Shown here: positions 12,568 through 24,800 of the stretch, in pieces
Numbering within the stretch: the first letter of the stretch is position 1
Layout: each line of letters opens with the position of its first letter
Source: Lucifuga dentata
Lineage: Eukaryota > Chordata > Actinopteri > Ophidiiformes > Bythitidae
DNA: 64,000 bases
Direction: 5' to 3'
Assembly: GCA_014773175.1 (NCBI GenBank)
Contig: VXCM01000112.1
Coordinates: 178,313 to 242,312 of the forward strand
Notes under the pieces: model-generated
Seen by the model: only the letters and a program-made list of their open reading frames with translations
The model's database searches: none
Told to the model about the DNA's origin: nothing
Position numbers and translations under genes: made by a program

Positions 12568-14455
12568 CTTCCTCTACAACTCTATATTTTACCCCTTCAA
12601 GAAATCAAGCAGTCCACGGTGAAGCTTTCAAGCACCAACAAAGTGAATAAATATTTGAGGTAAAGTAAGTAAGCACACCACTCCTTCACCTTTGACTGTG
12701 TACATTTTTAATGCTGCCACAGATTGACCAAGCACTTTATTGTTTCTTTTTTAGGGTAACAGTGTTTAAAAGGAATATTTAAAACTTGACCACCTTTCAA
12801 GAGTCATGATTTTCTCGATAGCTGTATGATGTTTTGTCTAATTATGGCAGGGACGTGACTGTGAAGCAATCAAATTCAGTCAGAAAAAATGACAGTCACC
12901 AGCTCATACCTGTAGGGGGCATTGTGATGCATGTAAGGAATGGCGCCCTGCCACGTGCCTTCTCAGACTGATGAAGAAAAAACAGACAAGGCACAACTGT
13001 CACCGCAGTGAGTCTCCCTGTGTGAAATAAAATCACCCTGATCACGGCTCTTTAGTCACCATAGTCACATGAGAGAGGAAAAATAACTGACATAATTTCC
13101 TCCATTTCAGCACATCTGTTCCACATCTGACAGCCATCCAGACAGATTTAGTAAGGTTTTCTCCCCCTGCTGTGGAGATTGTAAACAGGCCATTCAGCTT
13201 GTGTTGTTAACTCAAACAAGATGTGAGGCCCTGGGCCAAGTCTGCATTCAGCCTGGGGCCTTCTGATTACGCTGGACTCAGGACAGATTGCCTCCTTGCT
13301 AAATGTCAGCCTAAGCCACAACACCTGGTCTGAGATCAGCAAGGGAGCCCAGATAGGCAGGGACTCTGAGAATAGGGGTCTGTCTGTGGTAAGCTGAGAG
13401 TGCTGAGCAGATAACTCAGGTTGCGTAACACTGCCCACTTCAAGACTCACCTTAATGAGGAGAGAGCCTTTCAATTCCACTCACAATGAAGAGCTGTAAA
13501 GGAGAGAGTGAGAGAAGAAAAGCACAGGGCTGCTGGAATCCCATTTGTATTTTCAAGATGAGCTCTTGCAGACAAAGGTGTCTCTCCTAAGTATCACTGT
13601 GTAATGTGGCTAATCTCACACTGAAGATATTGTAAATGACTGCTTGAGACCTCTCATTCATCTGCTGCACTGCTGGCACTCATCCATTCGATCAGCATCA
13701 TTTAGCACATAAACATGCTGCTGGTGACAGGTATCGGAGCTGCCTCTCTAATCATACACATAGCTCAGCACTGTGGCATGTCCTCATCTATCTCCCTCTC
13801 CTCAGAGGCAGCACAGCCTCCCAATCAGAATGAATAATACCCTGTGGACCAACTACCACGGTCTGAACAGACAGAGAAACATTCTACAGCTAAAAAGAAA
13901 AGACAGTCCAGGCCCATTTAGCACTGGTGTGTTGACACTGATGGACACACAGACTACACCCTCGTGTTAGAGCATAAGGATATTATGCAGACATCCTGCT
14001 ATCCCTTAGCTTTCCTCCCCAAAGCATAAGGTGGTGGGGGAAAATTGGTTTCATGGGTGCTGTGGGGTGTCATTTGGTTAGGTCTTCCTGGCTCTCCCTC
14101 TGGTGTGTGAGCTGGAGCTGGTGGATTTTCAGAGGAAGGGGTATTATCTCAGACTCTTGCCAGCCCAGTGCACTCTTTGGGATAATATTCTTATTGGGCG
14201 TGATCCTCCTGCTGCAGAAGTCATGCTGTCTTTACTCAGAAAAGCAGAGGGGGGGACCAGAGGTGGGTGGCTGGTTTCATCCCAGCAGATTTAAAAAGGA
14301 AAGAAAATAAAGTTTGGTTTCACTTGCTTGAGCTGATATGTTTGTAGAAAATTAGAGTATTAGAAGAAAAAAAAGACATGCAATACTGCCATAATTGCTG
14401 GTATTAAACAAAAAGCGTTACTTGAAAACAGACTCATTACCTAAAAGTTTGACAT
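10245..14455. other. Noncoding stretch, nothing recognised apart from a CA repeat
   Basis: Ordinary mixed sequence. Open frames of 80-110 codons occur but show no domain, no coding-like codon bias and no convincing splice sites. The only clear feature is the CA microsatellite with an assembly duplication at 12469-12589. Confidence 0.55.
12469..12589. repeat. CA microsatellite in an N-separated 60-bp duplication
   Basis: Positions 12469-12528 and 12530-12589 are identical 60-bp copies (a CA repeat plus about 25 bp of unique sequence) separated by one N at 12529. The exact identity and the N indicate unmerged overlapping contig ends, so only one copy is likely real. Confidence 0.9.
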
Positions 14456-15023
14456 TTAAGGGACCAGACCGGCAATCATCATGTTTGTGCCCAATATATA
14501 CATACACGTTATGTTACTGATAGCCAAAATAGCAGTAAATTTCAGATTTTTTGTCCCCTATCTTCCAGACTGCCATTGGTTTCAGTTCATTGCAGTACGT
14601 TATTAAAATCAACTTGTAAAGACTTGAAACATACTTGAGATATGTAATTCATCACAGCAAACAACATGTCAATTAGGTTTTTTTTGTCAAAGTAACTTTA
14701 TTTAACCAATCCAACACAGAAGACAATGTATGTCTCCGCAAGGGAATATAGTCCCAGGAGAAGATGTCTTTTTCCTAGATATGAAAACAACAATCTACAA
14801 TCGTGCATAAGTGTCAGAAGCTGAAACATTGAATTTTAAGGTGGGTGTATCACCTGAATATTTCATTTGGAAAGATTAAGGAATTTGAAAAAATAAATAA
14901 ATAAATAACAGGAAAACTAAAATGCGGTTTATGTTTTGGAAATTGTAAGCGTAACATACAGTAAATGTATGCAGGCTGTATACATTGGGTGCAAACATGC
15001 TTTTGCCCAGTGTGGTCCTTTAA
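14456..15023. mobile_element. TTAA-family nonautonomous DNA transposon, copy A
   Basis: A 568-bp element bounded by TTAAGGGACCA on the left and TGGTCCTTTAA on the right. The terminal inverted repeats extend inward roughly 90 bp with divergence. Internal blocks shared with other copies are a CCTTCCAGACTGCCA block at about 14565 and a block starting AATTTTAAGGTGGG at about 14834. It encodes no transposase, so it would depend on an autonomous relative. TTAA at both ends fits the target site of piggyBac-type transposons, but the superfamily is inferred only. TTAA could instead be part of the terminal repeat. Confidence 0.75.
14890..14908. repeat. (AAAT)n microsatellite inside copy A
   Basis: Short tetranucleotide expansion in the 3' half of copy A of the TTAA family, absent from the matching position in copies C and D. 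Confidence 0.8.
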
Positions 15024-17719
15024 TATTTAATAGAGTAAATTTTGAACTTTATTTCTGAAAGCATAATTTCTACTGTTGACAGATACTGAACGGAAGAAAA
15101 TATAGGTAGAAAATGTCTTGGCTGGGAGTCTTTGTGCACCTGTTTGACTGTGCTCATGCCAAACAAACTAACTACACAGGAGGTGATGTGGACCAAAGGG
15201 AGAACACTTCATCTATTCTCAGCTCGGAGAACTTTGAAGAAACTTTTTCAGTGTAACCATAAGCTATGTCAATATTTGACTTAATCCCTGGCAGGATGTT
15301 CAGAAGAACCCAAAGGGATACACAGTGTCATAAATACACTATAACACAGGAATGCAATAACACTAAGAGTGTCTAATAACGCTGTATGAGCATACTGTAG
15401 AGATGGTAGAATCTCAGCAGACCCTCAAAGGCTCATAGGTGGTGTCGTGATTGTCTCTGAGTTTACAGAATTAAACCTAGCATTATGCTAGAATCTCCCT
15501 GCAGCATCACATCAAAGTCTTTTGAAGAATAAATAACCTATGAGGCTTCAGGTGACAACACAGCACACTTCCAGCTTCTTGGCATCTGATAAGGTCCATC
15601 TCCTTGCCTGTGGCTCACAATCAGAGAGATCAATTTCAATCTGGAGACGTGATAAAGAGAGTTGACAATGTGTCCCTGCAGCTGTAAATACACAATGTCA
15701 TGTCTGAAAATAACTGATGAGAAATGATCTAAGCTCAAAATGTGCATTGATTTCATTACTACACCCCATACCATACCAATAATTTCAGCTTTGAGCTCTG
15801 ACTTCTGTGCCACTTCAAAAAACAACAAAAAAGTCAACGGCAAAAGACTATTCTCAAATGCATAGAAAGATCTTCCTTCCTGCTCACATATGAATAAAAT
15901 ATTCTGCAGCCTTTTTTTTCCAAGGTGGTTTCCCAGTTAGCTAATCTAAATGATATAGTGTCATTTCATACAAACACATTTCAACAAATGTGTTCTTTAT
16001 TAACCACCAGACAGTCAAGTCAGACTGTGTCGCCTGCCAGACGGAGGTGATTGTGTTATCTGTGAAGCCGGCTGTGCAACTCTCCGCCGGGCTCCTGAAG
16101 CTTGAGGATTGTCCCTTACCTCACCACTACCGCAAGCACTGCTTCTCCCCTGCACTCTAATTGCCTCCATTACTGTATCTGCAGTCAGATAAAATGCTAA
16201 TTTCACACCACATTAATTTCTCCAGGCTGAACAATAAGCAACACAAAGCCCAGGCCGCCTGTCTTTGCCTGGGCAAGCACATCTGCAGCGCAGGGCTCTT
16301 CCCAATGGTAGACGAGTCAGAGCACCATTATGCACAGGTCAATGAAATGAAGGAAAAATCCATCGATTCTACATTTGAAAAGAAAACACAGGAGAAGGGC
16401 AGGGGCAGGGTGATTTATCAGTCTCAGACGGAGTCTGGCAGAAAAGGCAGAGGAGAAATGCTCCATCCTCATTGGCCTGCTTCGACCAAACTAACAATGC
16501 AACGACATCTGTCTAATAATAGATATAGCCTTTCAACCTTCACCTGTAACGTAAGAAGTTTTTGAAATAGGATCAATGTCTGTTTTAGTTGAAGAGCTAT
16601 AAATGTAAGTTGGCAATGTATCTTTGATCTGCTTAAGCTTTATGGGGTGAATTAGCTAATTCCATATCCATAATTATTTCCTTCTGGAGTTCATCGATCA
16701 TCCCTATTTCTCTTGCTCAGTAGCATCCGTCTGTGTACATCAACCTAATGTTCTCATATTATATGCATGGCTTGATTCCTCCCTCCAGCATCCCCAACTG
16801 TCTCTGGATTAGCAAGTCCACACCCCACTTCACAAATCAAAACGTTTAACATAATAGCTCCCATCCTCTAATGGCTACACAACACACTTCATTTATTCAA
16901 CCGCAGTTTTTAATAAGTCATTATCAAATTCTGCTTAATTCTATTCAGCCCTCCAGGAGAGCAAGAACACTGAAGGAAGTGCTGTTAACCCGATGCAAAA
17001 TTTGTGTTTGTGTGTGCAAGTGTGCCTGTGAAGCAGACTGAATCCTGACCCAAAGACAGTCTCTTTTCCTGGGAGTGGCAGATTTCCACCCTGGAGTGGA
17101 GCTGGCCTCGCCTCTCTCTGATAAGCCCTTCACATTAGCAGCACTGGAGGGCTGCCTACAGTGTGCTCCAACATAAACAAGTCAAATCAAACCATAACAC
17201 ATACTCTGTGGTAATTATATAGCAACTAAGGTCACAGAAATTCTATTAAGTCACATATTTTTAGTGACTGGGCCAAACCAGACTGGGTCAAATGAGGACC
17301 ATGCAGCTGCTCTGTCCTAAAAACTCAGTCATCAGTGAAGTCAAGAAAAATCTACAATTTCTCATTTTCATGACCGATCATAAGTTAAGACCCTGCATCC
17401 TGGAAAAGGGATGAGAGAATGCCAAAAAGCAGAGGACAGAACACTGGACACTTTGCTGTAAACAACTAAAGCTGCTACATTACATGTACATCTTGAAGTT
17501 TCTTGACTTTGGTGACCCCTTTAGACTGTTAGTTGAAGTATTTCATGGCAGCTGTCACAAAAACAGAGAAGATATGTATACAATTCAAAACAGACAAGTT
17601 ACTTTCCAAACAGCAGAAGATGTGTTCATCAGGAGCCAAACTTAGGTCAGTCAGTCAGACAGCACTCTTCACCTCTCACCCAGTGATCAGTGAACTAATG
17701 CTCAATTTGACTTGCACTC
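15024..17719. other. Noncoding, no recognised feature
   Basis: Mixed sequence with no recognisable gene, RNA or repeat. A 134-codon open frame on the plus strand near 16161-16565 has no domain or coding-like codon pattern. Confidence 0.55.
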
Positions 17720-18087
17720 AACTCAGAATTTCTGACCTCCAATTGGGAAAAGTCAACAAAAACACCCCCGCAACTCAGAATTCCTACTTGGAAAGTTGGG
17801 CAAGGCTCCGTAACACTGAGTTCAGCAGTGACATCATTTCAATATGGCTGCTCAAACCGTGAACATTCAGTTCTCTCCTTATAAATGAATGTTTAAATCA
17901 ATCAGCAATGCAGACACAGTAAAAGGTTAAACATACTGTATAACACTGGCAATACAGTAGCTGCTCTGAAAAGACTGAATAGCAAATACATTTTAAAATG
18001 TAGCCTCTTTTGGTCCGACTGGAGGTGTGTATGTAGTTGTTGTTCAGCTGAAACACGTGGTGGTCGTAAATGATGGAATTCTGAGTT
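17720..18087. mobile_element. Short nonautonomous DNA element with AACTCAGAATT termini
   Basis: An 11-bp terminal inverted repeat, AACTCAGAATT at 17720-17730 and its exact complement at 18077-18087, bounds 368 bp without coding capacity. A third copy of the motif in direct orientation lies near 17773. The block resembles a sequence I remember as recurring in teleost introns, which cannot be checked here. No clear target-site duplication is visible, so the boundaries and superfamily are uncertain. Confidence 0.5.
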
Positions 18088-18165
18088 AAAGCTTCCAAGA
18101 AGTTAGGCTACAAGCTTGCAGCTAAATAGTAAAACCTAAATAACAAATACACAATTTTTCTTTGA

Positions 18166-18168
18166 ATA

Positions 18169-18208
<40 letters not shown>

Positions 18209-18231
18209 TTNTTTTTTTTTTTTTTTTTTTT
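18166..18231. repeat. (TA)n followed by poly-T with an internal N
   Basis: About 12 TA units (18166-18190) run into a T homopolymer broken by a single N at 18211. The true T-run length is unresolved. Confidence 0.9.
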
Positions 18232-21200
18232 GACTGAGCAAATCAGTCTTTTTAATATCAACTGTTTTGTCAATGTTTGTCTAGATAGAAATCAGAAGGA
18301 TGCAGAATGTGAGAGTTGGCTAATGTGAGGATTATTACAGAGCACATCTGTTAAGTCAGACCAATCGATGTGTGACCAAGGTATTTTTTGTTGGTGAATA
18401 TGTTAGTTACAATTAGACAACAAAGCAGTTTGCCTAACAGATGTTGACTTTAAGAAGGTAATAAAACACTTTGGCTAAAAGGCTGAACGTAGCACAGCTA
18501 ACCTCCCAGATTGTGGCTGTTTAACTGATCTACTGTATCCTTCTTTCCAGTGCATGACATGGTTATCAAGAGTTATTCCAAGAATGCATTATAACCTCAT
18601 CACCTCATGCAGCATCATGCTTCACACTGGATTATTGGTGTATTTGTTCGCTACAGAGTAGTCCCAGGTAATCATAGGCTGGCACTGTTGGTCCCAAACC
18701 TATATTATAGGCAAAAATGAATTAATGTCAGTGAATAAAATAGGAAAATGTCACAATCCTGGTTTGTTCCGGGTGAATATTTTGATAGGAATATACAAAT
18801 TAATTTTTAGTTGAAAAAATGTTTTGCATATAAGATGCTAACTGTTGAGAACCATAAATGTTACTATGGTGTGAAGCTGCAAAGTATTCTTCACAAATGT
18901 CAGCACTGATATACCTGCCATGGACCTGACCATGTTGTTACTAATATTATCCTGCTTGCATTACCTCATAAGTTTGTTACAGAATAATTTAAATGCTAAA
19001 GATATGCTTATTAACTCTTGCCATCATCCCCTACATTAGTGCTGGTACTGATGGCTAATTTAATGCTTGCAAAGACATTCCACCATACAGCAGATCAAAC
19101 CTTCTTCATGCCATGTAATTTCAATAGATAGTTGATATTCTGTGCTCACATAATTTATAGATCACAGAACCAGCTACATCACAGCAACCAGCTGGCTCGA
19201 GCAACAACAGCAAGTATGACCAACTTTCTTCAGAATAAATTAAACAAAATAAAACCTCACATTGTGGTAATTTATTGAACATGACACATTACACTGGTAT
19301 TACCAGTCCTATACATTTCAAACCAAATTGTACATGTGGATACAGTAAATCATGATCATCATAATGATCTTTTTTTTTTTTTTTTTNTTTTTTTTTTTTT
19401 TTTGGCAGACAGCCATTATTTTATGCCATCATATGCAATTTGAGTTTGTTATTGATGATACAGTACCTGTAAAAACATAGATTATCTGAAACTAGCCGAA
19501 AATTTTTATATAAAACATAATAATTCCTCTGTTTGCAATGTGTGCAGCTTGCTGGTTTTAGCCAGTGAAATCAGAATGAATGTTAGTGTTTCCTCAGATA
19601 ATATAGAAATCCCTCAATGTCTAATATAAATTTGCACAGTAGTAGGAAGTATAAACATTCTTACTTGGCAGTTTCAGAATGTTTACCATCCACAGAGCTG
19701 GAGTGGAACTGAATATCTATAAAAACACAGTCAGCTAGCTAAAGAATTAAGTGTGGCATGCTGAGTTACATCACAGCTGGTATTAACTCCCTGTTTATGA
19801 GACCTGTTCTGGCAAGTCTGTATGGTTCCTCCTGTTCCAATTCAAACATTCAGAGTGCTGTGGAAGTGTTGACAGACTGAGCACGCCTGCACTGGCTGGC
19901 TGGCTGGCTAGGGACAGGGTGGGGTGGAGAGACAGCCCGCTATAGGAAAGGGAAAGCGGAAAGTGGCTGGGGCCACAATCTGCATGTGGGACAATGAACA
20001 GACAAGCTCCAGTAACTGCATATCGGTATGCATCAACAGGCACAATGCTAACACATGAAAAAGATATCAATCTGATTGTGTTTGGAAGTGTGTGGAAGAG
20101 GGCTGAGAGACTGAGAGGTGTCTCTGGTGTAGAAATCACTTGGTGAATGTTTGAAAAGCTACGGCAGGTAGGAAGCTATGATGCCAGACCCCCTCTCCTA
20201 ATTAAACCATTACTGCAGGGCATGGAGACTTGGAGGGGATTACATAATGCACTCCAATGTACTGGAGTGGGCCATTCCCAATGGACAGCAGGCAGTGAGA
20301 AAGACAGACAGAGCGACAAAGAGCGAGGGAAGAGGAGAGGGGCATTTGAGGCATTTCAGATTAAGTCCCTTTCATCTTCAACCAGACTCATATTTCCTAA
20401 AGTTAAGTACTAGATGAAGACTGTACGATTACTCTCTCCCTCTCTCAGTCCTTCTCTCTTACCCCTCGCTTGCTCTCTTTCATTTTTTTTTCACACACTC
20501 TCTTTTAAAATCTGGAGGACTCACAAGATGTGCATTCAAATGCCTGTGGAAGACTCAAGCTCCCAATCCCCAGTGCTAAGTACACAAATTTCTAAGAATC
20601 ACAGTTCAAAAAGGAGACACTTCACTATCTGCTCTCCAGATTTTACAAGAGAACCAGAGTCAATGACTGGGCAAGGATGCCTACAGTAGATGTTCCACAA
20701 TGAGTGGATTATCTCAAATGATACACAGAAAGGAGTGTTGTATGAGCATCAATAGCCATGTCTGGTATCCATTAGGAAGACCTGAGGGGAAAATGTGGTG
20801 TGGTGAGAGGAAATACAGGCATGTGCTTGTGTTTAAGGAAGCAATTCTCTGATGTCATATACAGTCCGGATGTGCAGCACACAACTTACATAGTCTTTCC
20901 AACATTATGTATAATGAGTGTTTAAAGCCACACACGTCATATGCTGTACTATAGATCAAGCCTTGCATAAACATCTTTCCTTAAAGAATTCTTTGTGCTG
21001 CTTCTTGCCTAAAGTACTACTTATTGGAGAATATTCAGCCCACATCGTGAGTCGCAGTTCCAAATAGAGATACACTATGATAAGAATCAGTAACAAACAC
21101 AGCAAACATCAGCCAGGTCATAAATAGATGGCCATACTATTCCATCTCCTGTGTGATGGAATGGTTTTAGCCAGATACAGTCAGGAGAGTAAATCAATAT

Positions 21201-22284
21201 GATTGCTTACAAACAGCCAGATTCATTTGAGATGAGCTCAGGTTGAGGAGCAATCACTCAAGGCCCAGAGACAGAACATTCAAATCTGCTCTCTCTGAGC
21301 CCTCTCTGTGTCAAGTGGATCAGAGGATATCATGATATGACATATGTCTATTCTCTGGCACCAATCACACAGGCCCTCATATGATTAAGGCAATGCAGCA
21401 ATCAAGCAAATTCCTGTATGTGTGTTTGCGAGCAACAACGAGCAAGATCTCCACTGAGGCAGGGCTTCTCCACTCAGCAGTGTTTGCTGAAATAAATTCT
21501 GCATCTCTGGTGGTGCCAGACAGCAGACACTGTCTTTGCCAGCTGTCTGCCATGCCGCTCTGCTCCATTCTACTCGCCGTTTGCTGCCATGACTGCTGTC
21601 CGACGCTCAGCACTCAGCCCCTTGTTTTCATAACAGTTCCGGCACGGACGGCTGGCACAGCTGTCCTGTGAGTCCCCACGGCCTTTTAAAAAAGGCAATA
21701 AATCAATCTAGGCACTCAATACAGGCGGGAAATTGACCAATTAGAGTGGCCCAAGATGCTTATGTTCAGGCCGACGATTTTACAAATTGGCTATCTATTT
21801 ATACCAACACAGGCACTCCACAAGAAAAATTCACTGGCTGCAGTCAGTGCATTAGTGTTTTTCTCAGGCAACAGACATCGCATCTTAGCATTCTGTGAGC
21901 ATGCTCTTTAATCACACATCGCTCATTCAACACAGTCTTTGGATATCTACACTCCTTATTATTCTCATTGCTGCTTTTAGCAATTTTAAGAAAATGTAAT
22001 CGAATATCAAATGGTATAATAATATGATTTATTTTTATTTTTTATTTTTTTTATGTTTGGATAGCCAAAAAAGAAAAAACAATGGTTTGGTGCAAACCTT
22101 TGAGCAGTGAGGTCCTATTAGGATGCAGTTTTTTTTTTCCCGTTTTTTTTTAAGACTTTGACAAAGGAAAATATCTCAGAGAAATAGCTTTAACTTTTGT
22201 TAGAGATTCTTCATTCTTCATGCTCCAGTCTGCAATAAAAGTAATTTTGATGTTGCAGCATCTATATAAGTTGCTTCACTGCTG
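18232..22284. other. Noncoding stretch with minor simple repeats
   Basis: No gene recognised. It includes a poly-T run with an N at 19387, a short (GGCT)n run near 19893-19909 and pyrimidine-rich sequence near 20430-20510. The open frames at about 19.8-20.7 kb and 21.4-21.7 kb show no domain. Confidence 0.55.
19370..19403. repeat. Poly-T tract with an internal N
   Basis: T homopolymer interrupted by one N at 19387, probably a join between reads or contigs that could not be sized. Confidence 0.9.
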
Positions 22285-22355
22285 CCATATAGTCTGAGTT
22301 TCGTTTCGCTGTACACATACTTGTTAGACAATAAGAATGCATCTGCACTTGAACA
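22285..22355 (+). mobile_element. Possible 3' tail of a retroelement
   Basis: The series GAGTTTCGT, then CTGTACAC, then GACAATAAGAATG resembles the 3' ends of fish non-LTR retrotransposons, which often end in a GTTTCGT...TGTAC...GACAATAAA pattern. No reverse-transcriptase remnant lies upstream. This is recognition from memory on a short stretch. Confidence 0.25.
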
Positions 22356-22639
22356 ATATATATGCCCCCTATATATGCCCTTTCATGTTGGTTTGCTGGA
22401 TAAAAGCCTTTAAAAAAAGGTTGTTGTAGGTACCTCTGTATTTATGCAACAGTTACACAAGTGCCACTAGTGCTGATCATATTTCAAAATTATAGCAACA
22501 TTTTAACTAGTGGCCTGTTGCACCTCTAATACCTTCATCACCCAAAACAGAAAATGAACTCTGAAAATGATGAGAAGCTACAGGTGTGTTGACATCTGTT
22601 TGCAATCTGTCTGTATACTGGCATTTTTCTGTTCTATGT

Positions 22640-22716
22640 AAAAAAAAAAAAAAAAAAAAAACAATACAAAAAAACAAAAACAAAAAAACAAAACAAAAAA
22701 CAACAACAACAAAAAC
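22640..22716. repeat. A-rich tract (poly-A grading into CAAA/CAA repeats)
   Basis: 22 A residues followed by an interrupted A-rich region with CAAAA and CAA units. It lies about 300 bp downstream of the possible retroelement tail. Confidence 0.85.
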
Positions 22717-23167
22717 ATTTATTGGAAGCTTTTTTCAGTAAGAACAATGAAAATCATCCTGATGCCATTTTTGTATTGTTACAAATCTCTAGGTAACAAT
22801 CAAATATCAGGCTTCATGTACCTGCATGGCTGTGCCTCATATGCCGCTCTTATAACAAGCATCAGGCAGCATTCAGCTCCAGAAGTGGCTGATGCAATGT
22901 TCAGGCTAAATCAAGTACAATATCCAGAAAGGAGCCACAATAGAGTTTTTTGTAGGGCCGCTGGCTAAACGTGGTAGAGCCTAATTAGTGCTTCTCCGTA
23001 ACAAAGTCCACTGACGACATTGTAAAGAATGCCACAAGCATAAGCAGCAGTCCCTTACGTTATGCTAAGTAGAACTCCTGAGCATCATTATCATTCACAG
23101 CCTATTTGCCTGCAGACTCATTTATGCTTACATGTCACTTTCCTTCTATACAGTCTAATCAGCTGAT

Positions 23168-23170
<3 letters not shown>

Positions 23171-23226
<56 letters not shown>
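23171..23226. repeat. (CA)28 microsatellite
   Basis: Perfect dinucleotide run of 28 units, followed by a short CA/GA-rich tail. Runs of this length are usually polymorphic. Confidence 0.97.
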
Positions 23227-23231
<5 letters not shown>

Positions 23232-24035
23232 AGAGAGAGAGGGAGAGATTTTAAAGGTTACTCTCCTTGTCCTCCTATTTAATCTAGATAGCCCTGCATA
23301 CTGTGTTATCTAGATAAAAATAAACAGGAAATAAAAACAAACAGCAGTGTGCTGTTTTTCTCCTCTATTAAATCTCTAAAAATGAAGGTACGAGGCTACT
23401 TATGTGCATCAAATAAGAGAAACCCCACTGCTTATAAGGGTCATTTCCTCTGCTTGGCACCACTCAGCCAGTTATTTATGTCTTTTTATGTTAACTGTTA
23501 CAACTATGTTCAAGGGTTACATTTGTACTTACCAATCATTATCAGATTTTATAAAAAGAAACAAAAAAAAAAGAGAGAGAATTAATTTAGGTGAATTTTT
23601 AGCACATATTGTAGCAGCACTATTAGAAAATTAAAATTGTATAACAGAGTTCAAACACTTCCATTTTGATGCTATCAATTACCCTCTTTATTCCTCAATT
23701 CCAACCCCTTAAATATTAATATGATTCCATAATGAGGCTGAGTGGTCGGAATCACTCACTGTCCCTCAAGGCAGCTTCGCAGTGGACGAGTGCACAGACC
23801 TCGCTTGATGAATAAAACCATCCCATTAAGCTACAGTTCACCACTCATGCATGCCTCTGTGGAAATTTTCTCCTCCTCTTTGTCATATGAACAAAATAAA
23901 AGGCTGCATGCTCAGTCTGCAGGTGCCTCCTCTAATAACTACATTCTTCAACTGGTGTCTTTGTGCTCCACACTGCCAAGTTAGATTTAATAAATTATCA
24001 TGGGTTTATGCGTGTACATATATGCTTGCACATGC

Positions 24036-24038
<3 letters not shown>

Positions 24039-24092
<54 letters not shown>
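24039..24092. repeat. (TG)27 microsatellite
   Basis: Perfect dinucleotide run of 27 units. Confidence 0.97.
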
Positions 24093-24096
<4 letters not shown>

Positions 24097-24559
24097 AAAT
24101 TTGTGCGTTTGTGGTCTCTGGAAAAGGTAGTAAAGTGTAGAACATGCAGACTCTAGTAACAAACATCAACCAGAACACAACACAATATAACAACAGCTCA
24201 ACAATTATTCACAAAATATAATTTTGTCCCTTTCTTCTTTTAGCCTCCTTTGGGTTTCAACACAAGTTCTATATGCTTCTAAATGACCTTCATGATAGAT
24301 TGTTAAGGGTCAATGTTTTACAGGCAAACCCAGGACCTTTCAATTACTGGCTGATGAGGCCTGAAAAGACAGTTCTCAGTGGAGTGCAGAGTGAGAAATG
24401 AGAGGCTTAACATCACAAAAATTGTTACATTTCAAAAACCAATTTTCTTAAATTGCTGAACAAATTACTAAAATCAGACACCCAATTAGGATCTGATTTT
24501 TGAGAGTGGAAGTAAAGGAGTGATTGTGCTATCAGCACTGTCTGGGGTACAGGCAACCG

Positions 24560-24800
24560 TTGCTCATCTCCACAGCAAGGCTTTTATGTGTAAGGCCCCA
24601 TATCATGCAACTCACACAATCTAATTAGCTGCTCTCAAATGCAAGAACATTCATTTTTAAATGCAGCTAAAAAATGGCAAAAGATAACTTAGGCTGCTGT
24701 TATTGTCGCATTTATCGGCAGATCCTCCCTTTCATGTGTTGTGAAAATAAGTAGCCATGCGACTGAATCATCACTGTTTAGACAGTCTGCTAATATACTG
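24560..24800. promoter_or_regulatory. Candidate conserved noncoding element
   Basis: Complex sequence without simple repeats or open frames. It includes the palindromic homeodomain core CTAATTAG at 24621-24628 and further ATTA/TTTAT cores. The texture is typical of vertebrate developmental enhancers, but conservation is not known. Confidence 0.2.

Larger units (their letters stand above)
22717..24559. other. Noncoding stretch holding two long CA/TG repeats
   Basis: No gene recognised. The CA repeat at 23171-23226 and the TG repeat at 24039-24092 are about 0.8 kb apart. Confidence 0.6.

Noticed and set aside
12469..12589. Tandem CA-containing repeat interpreted as a minisatellite
   Set aside because: Exactly two identical copies around a single N; better explained as an assembly artefact.
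16161..16565. 134-codon open frame on the plus strand
   Set aside because: No recognisable motif, no splice signals, and composition like the surrounding noncoding DNA.
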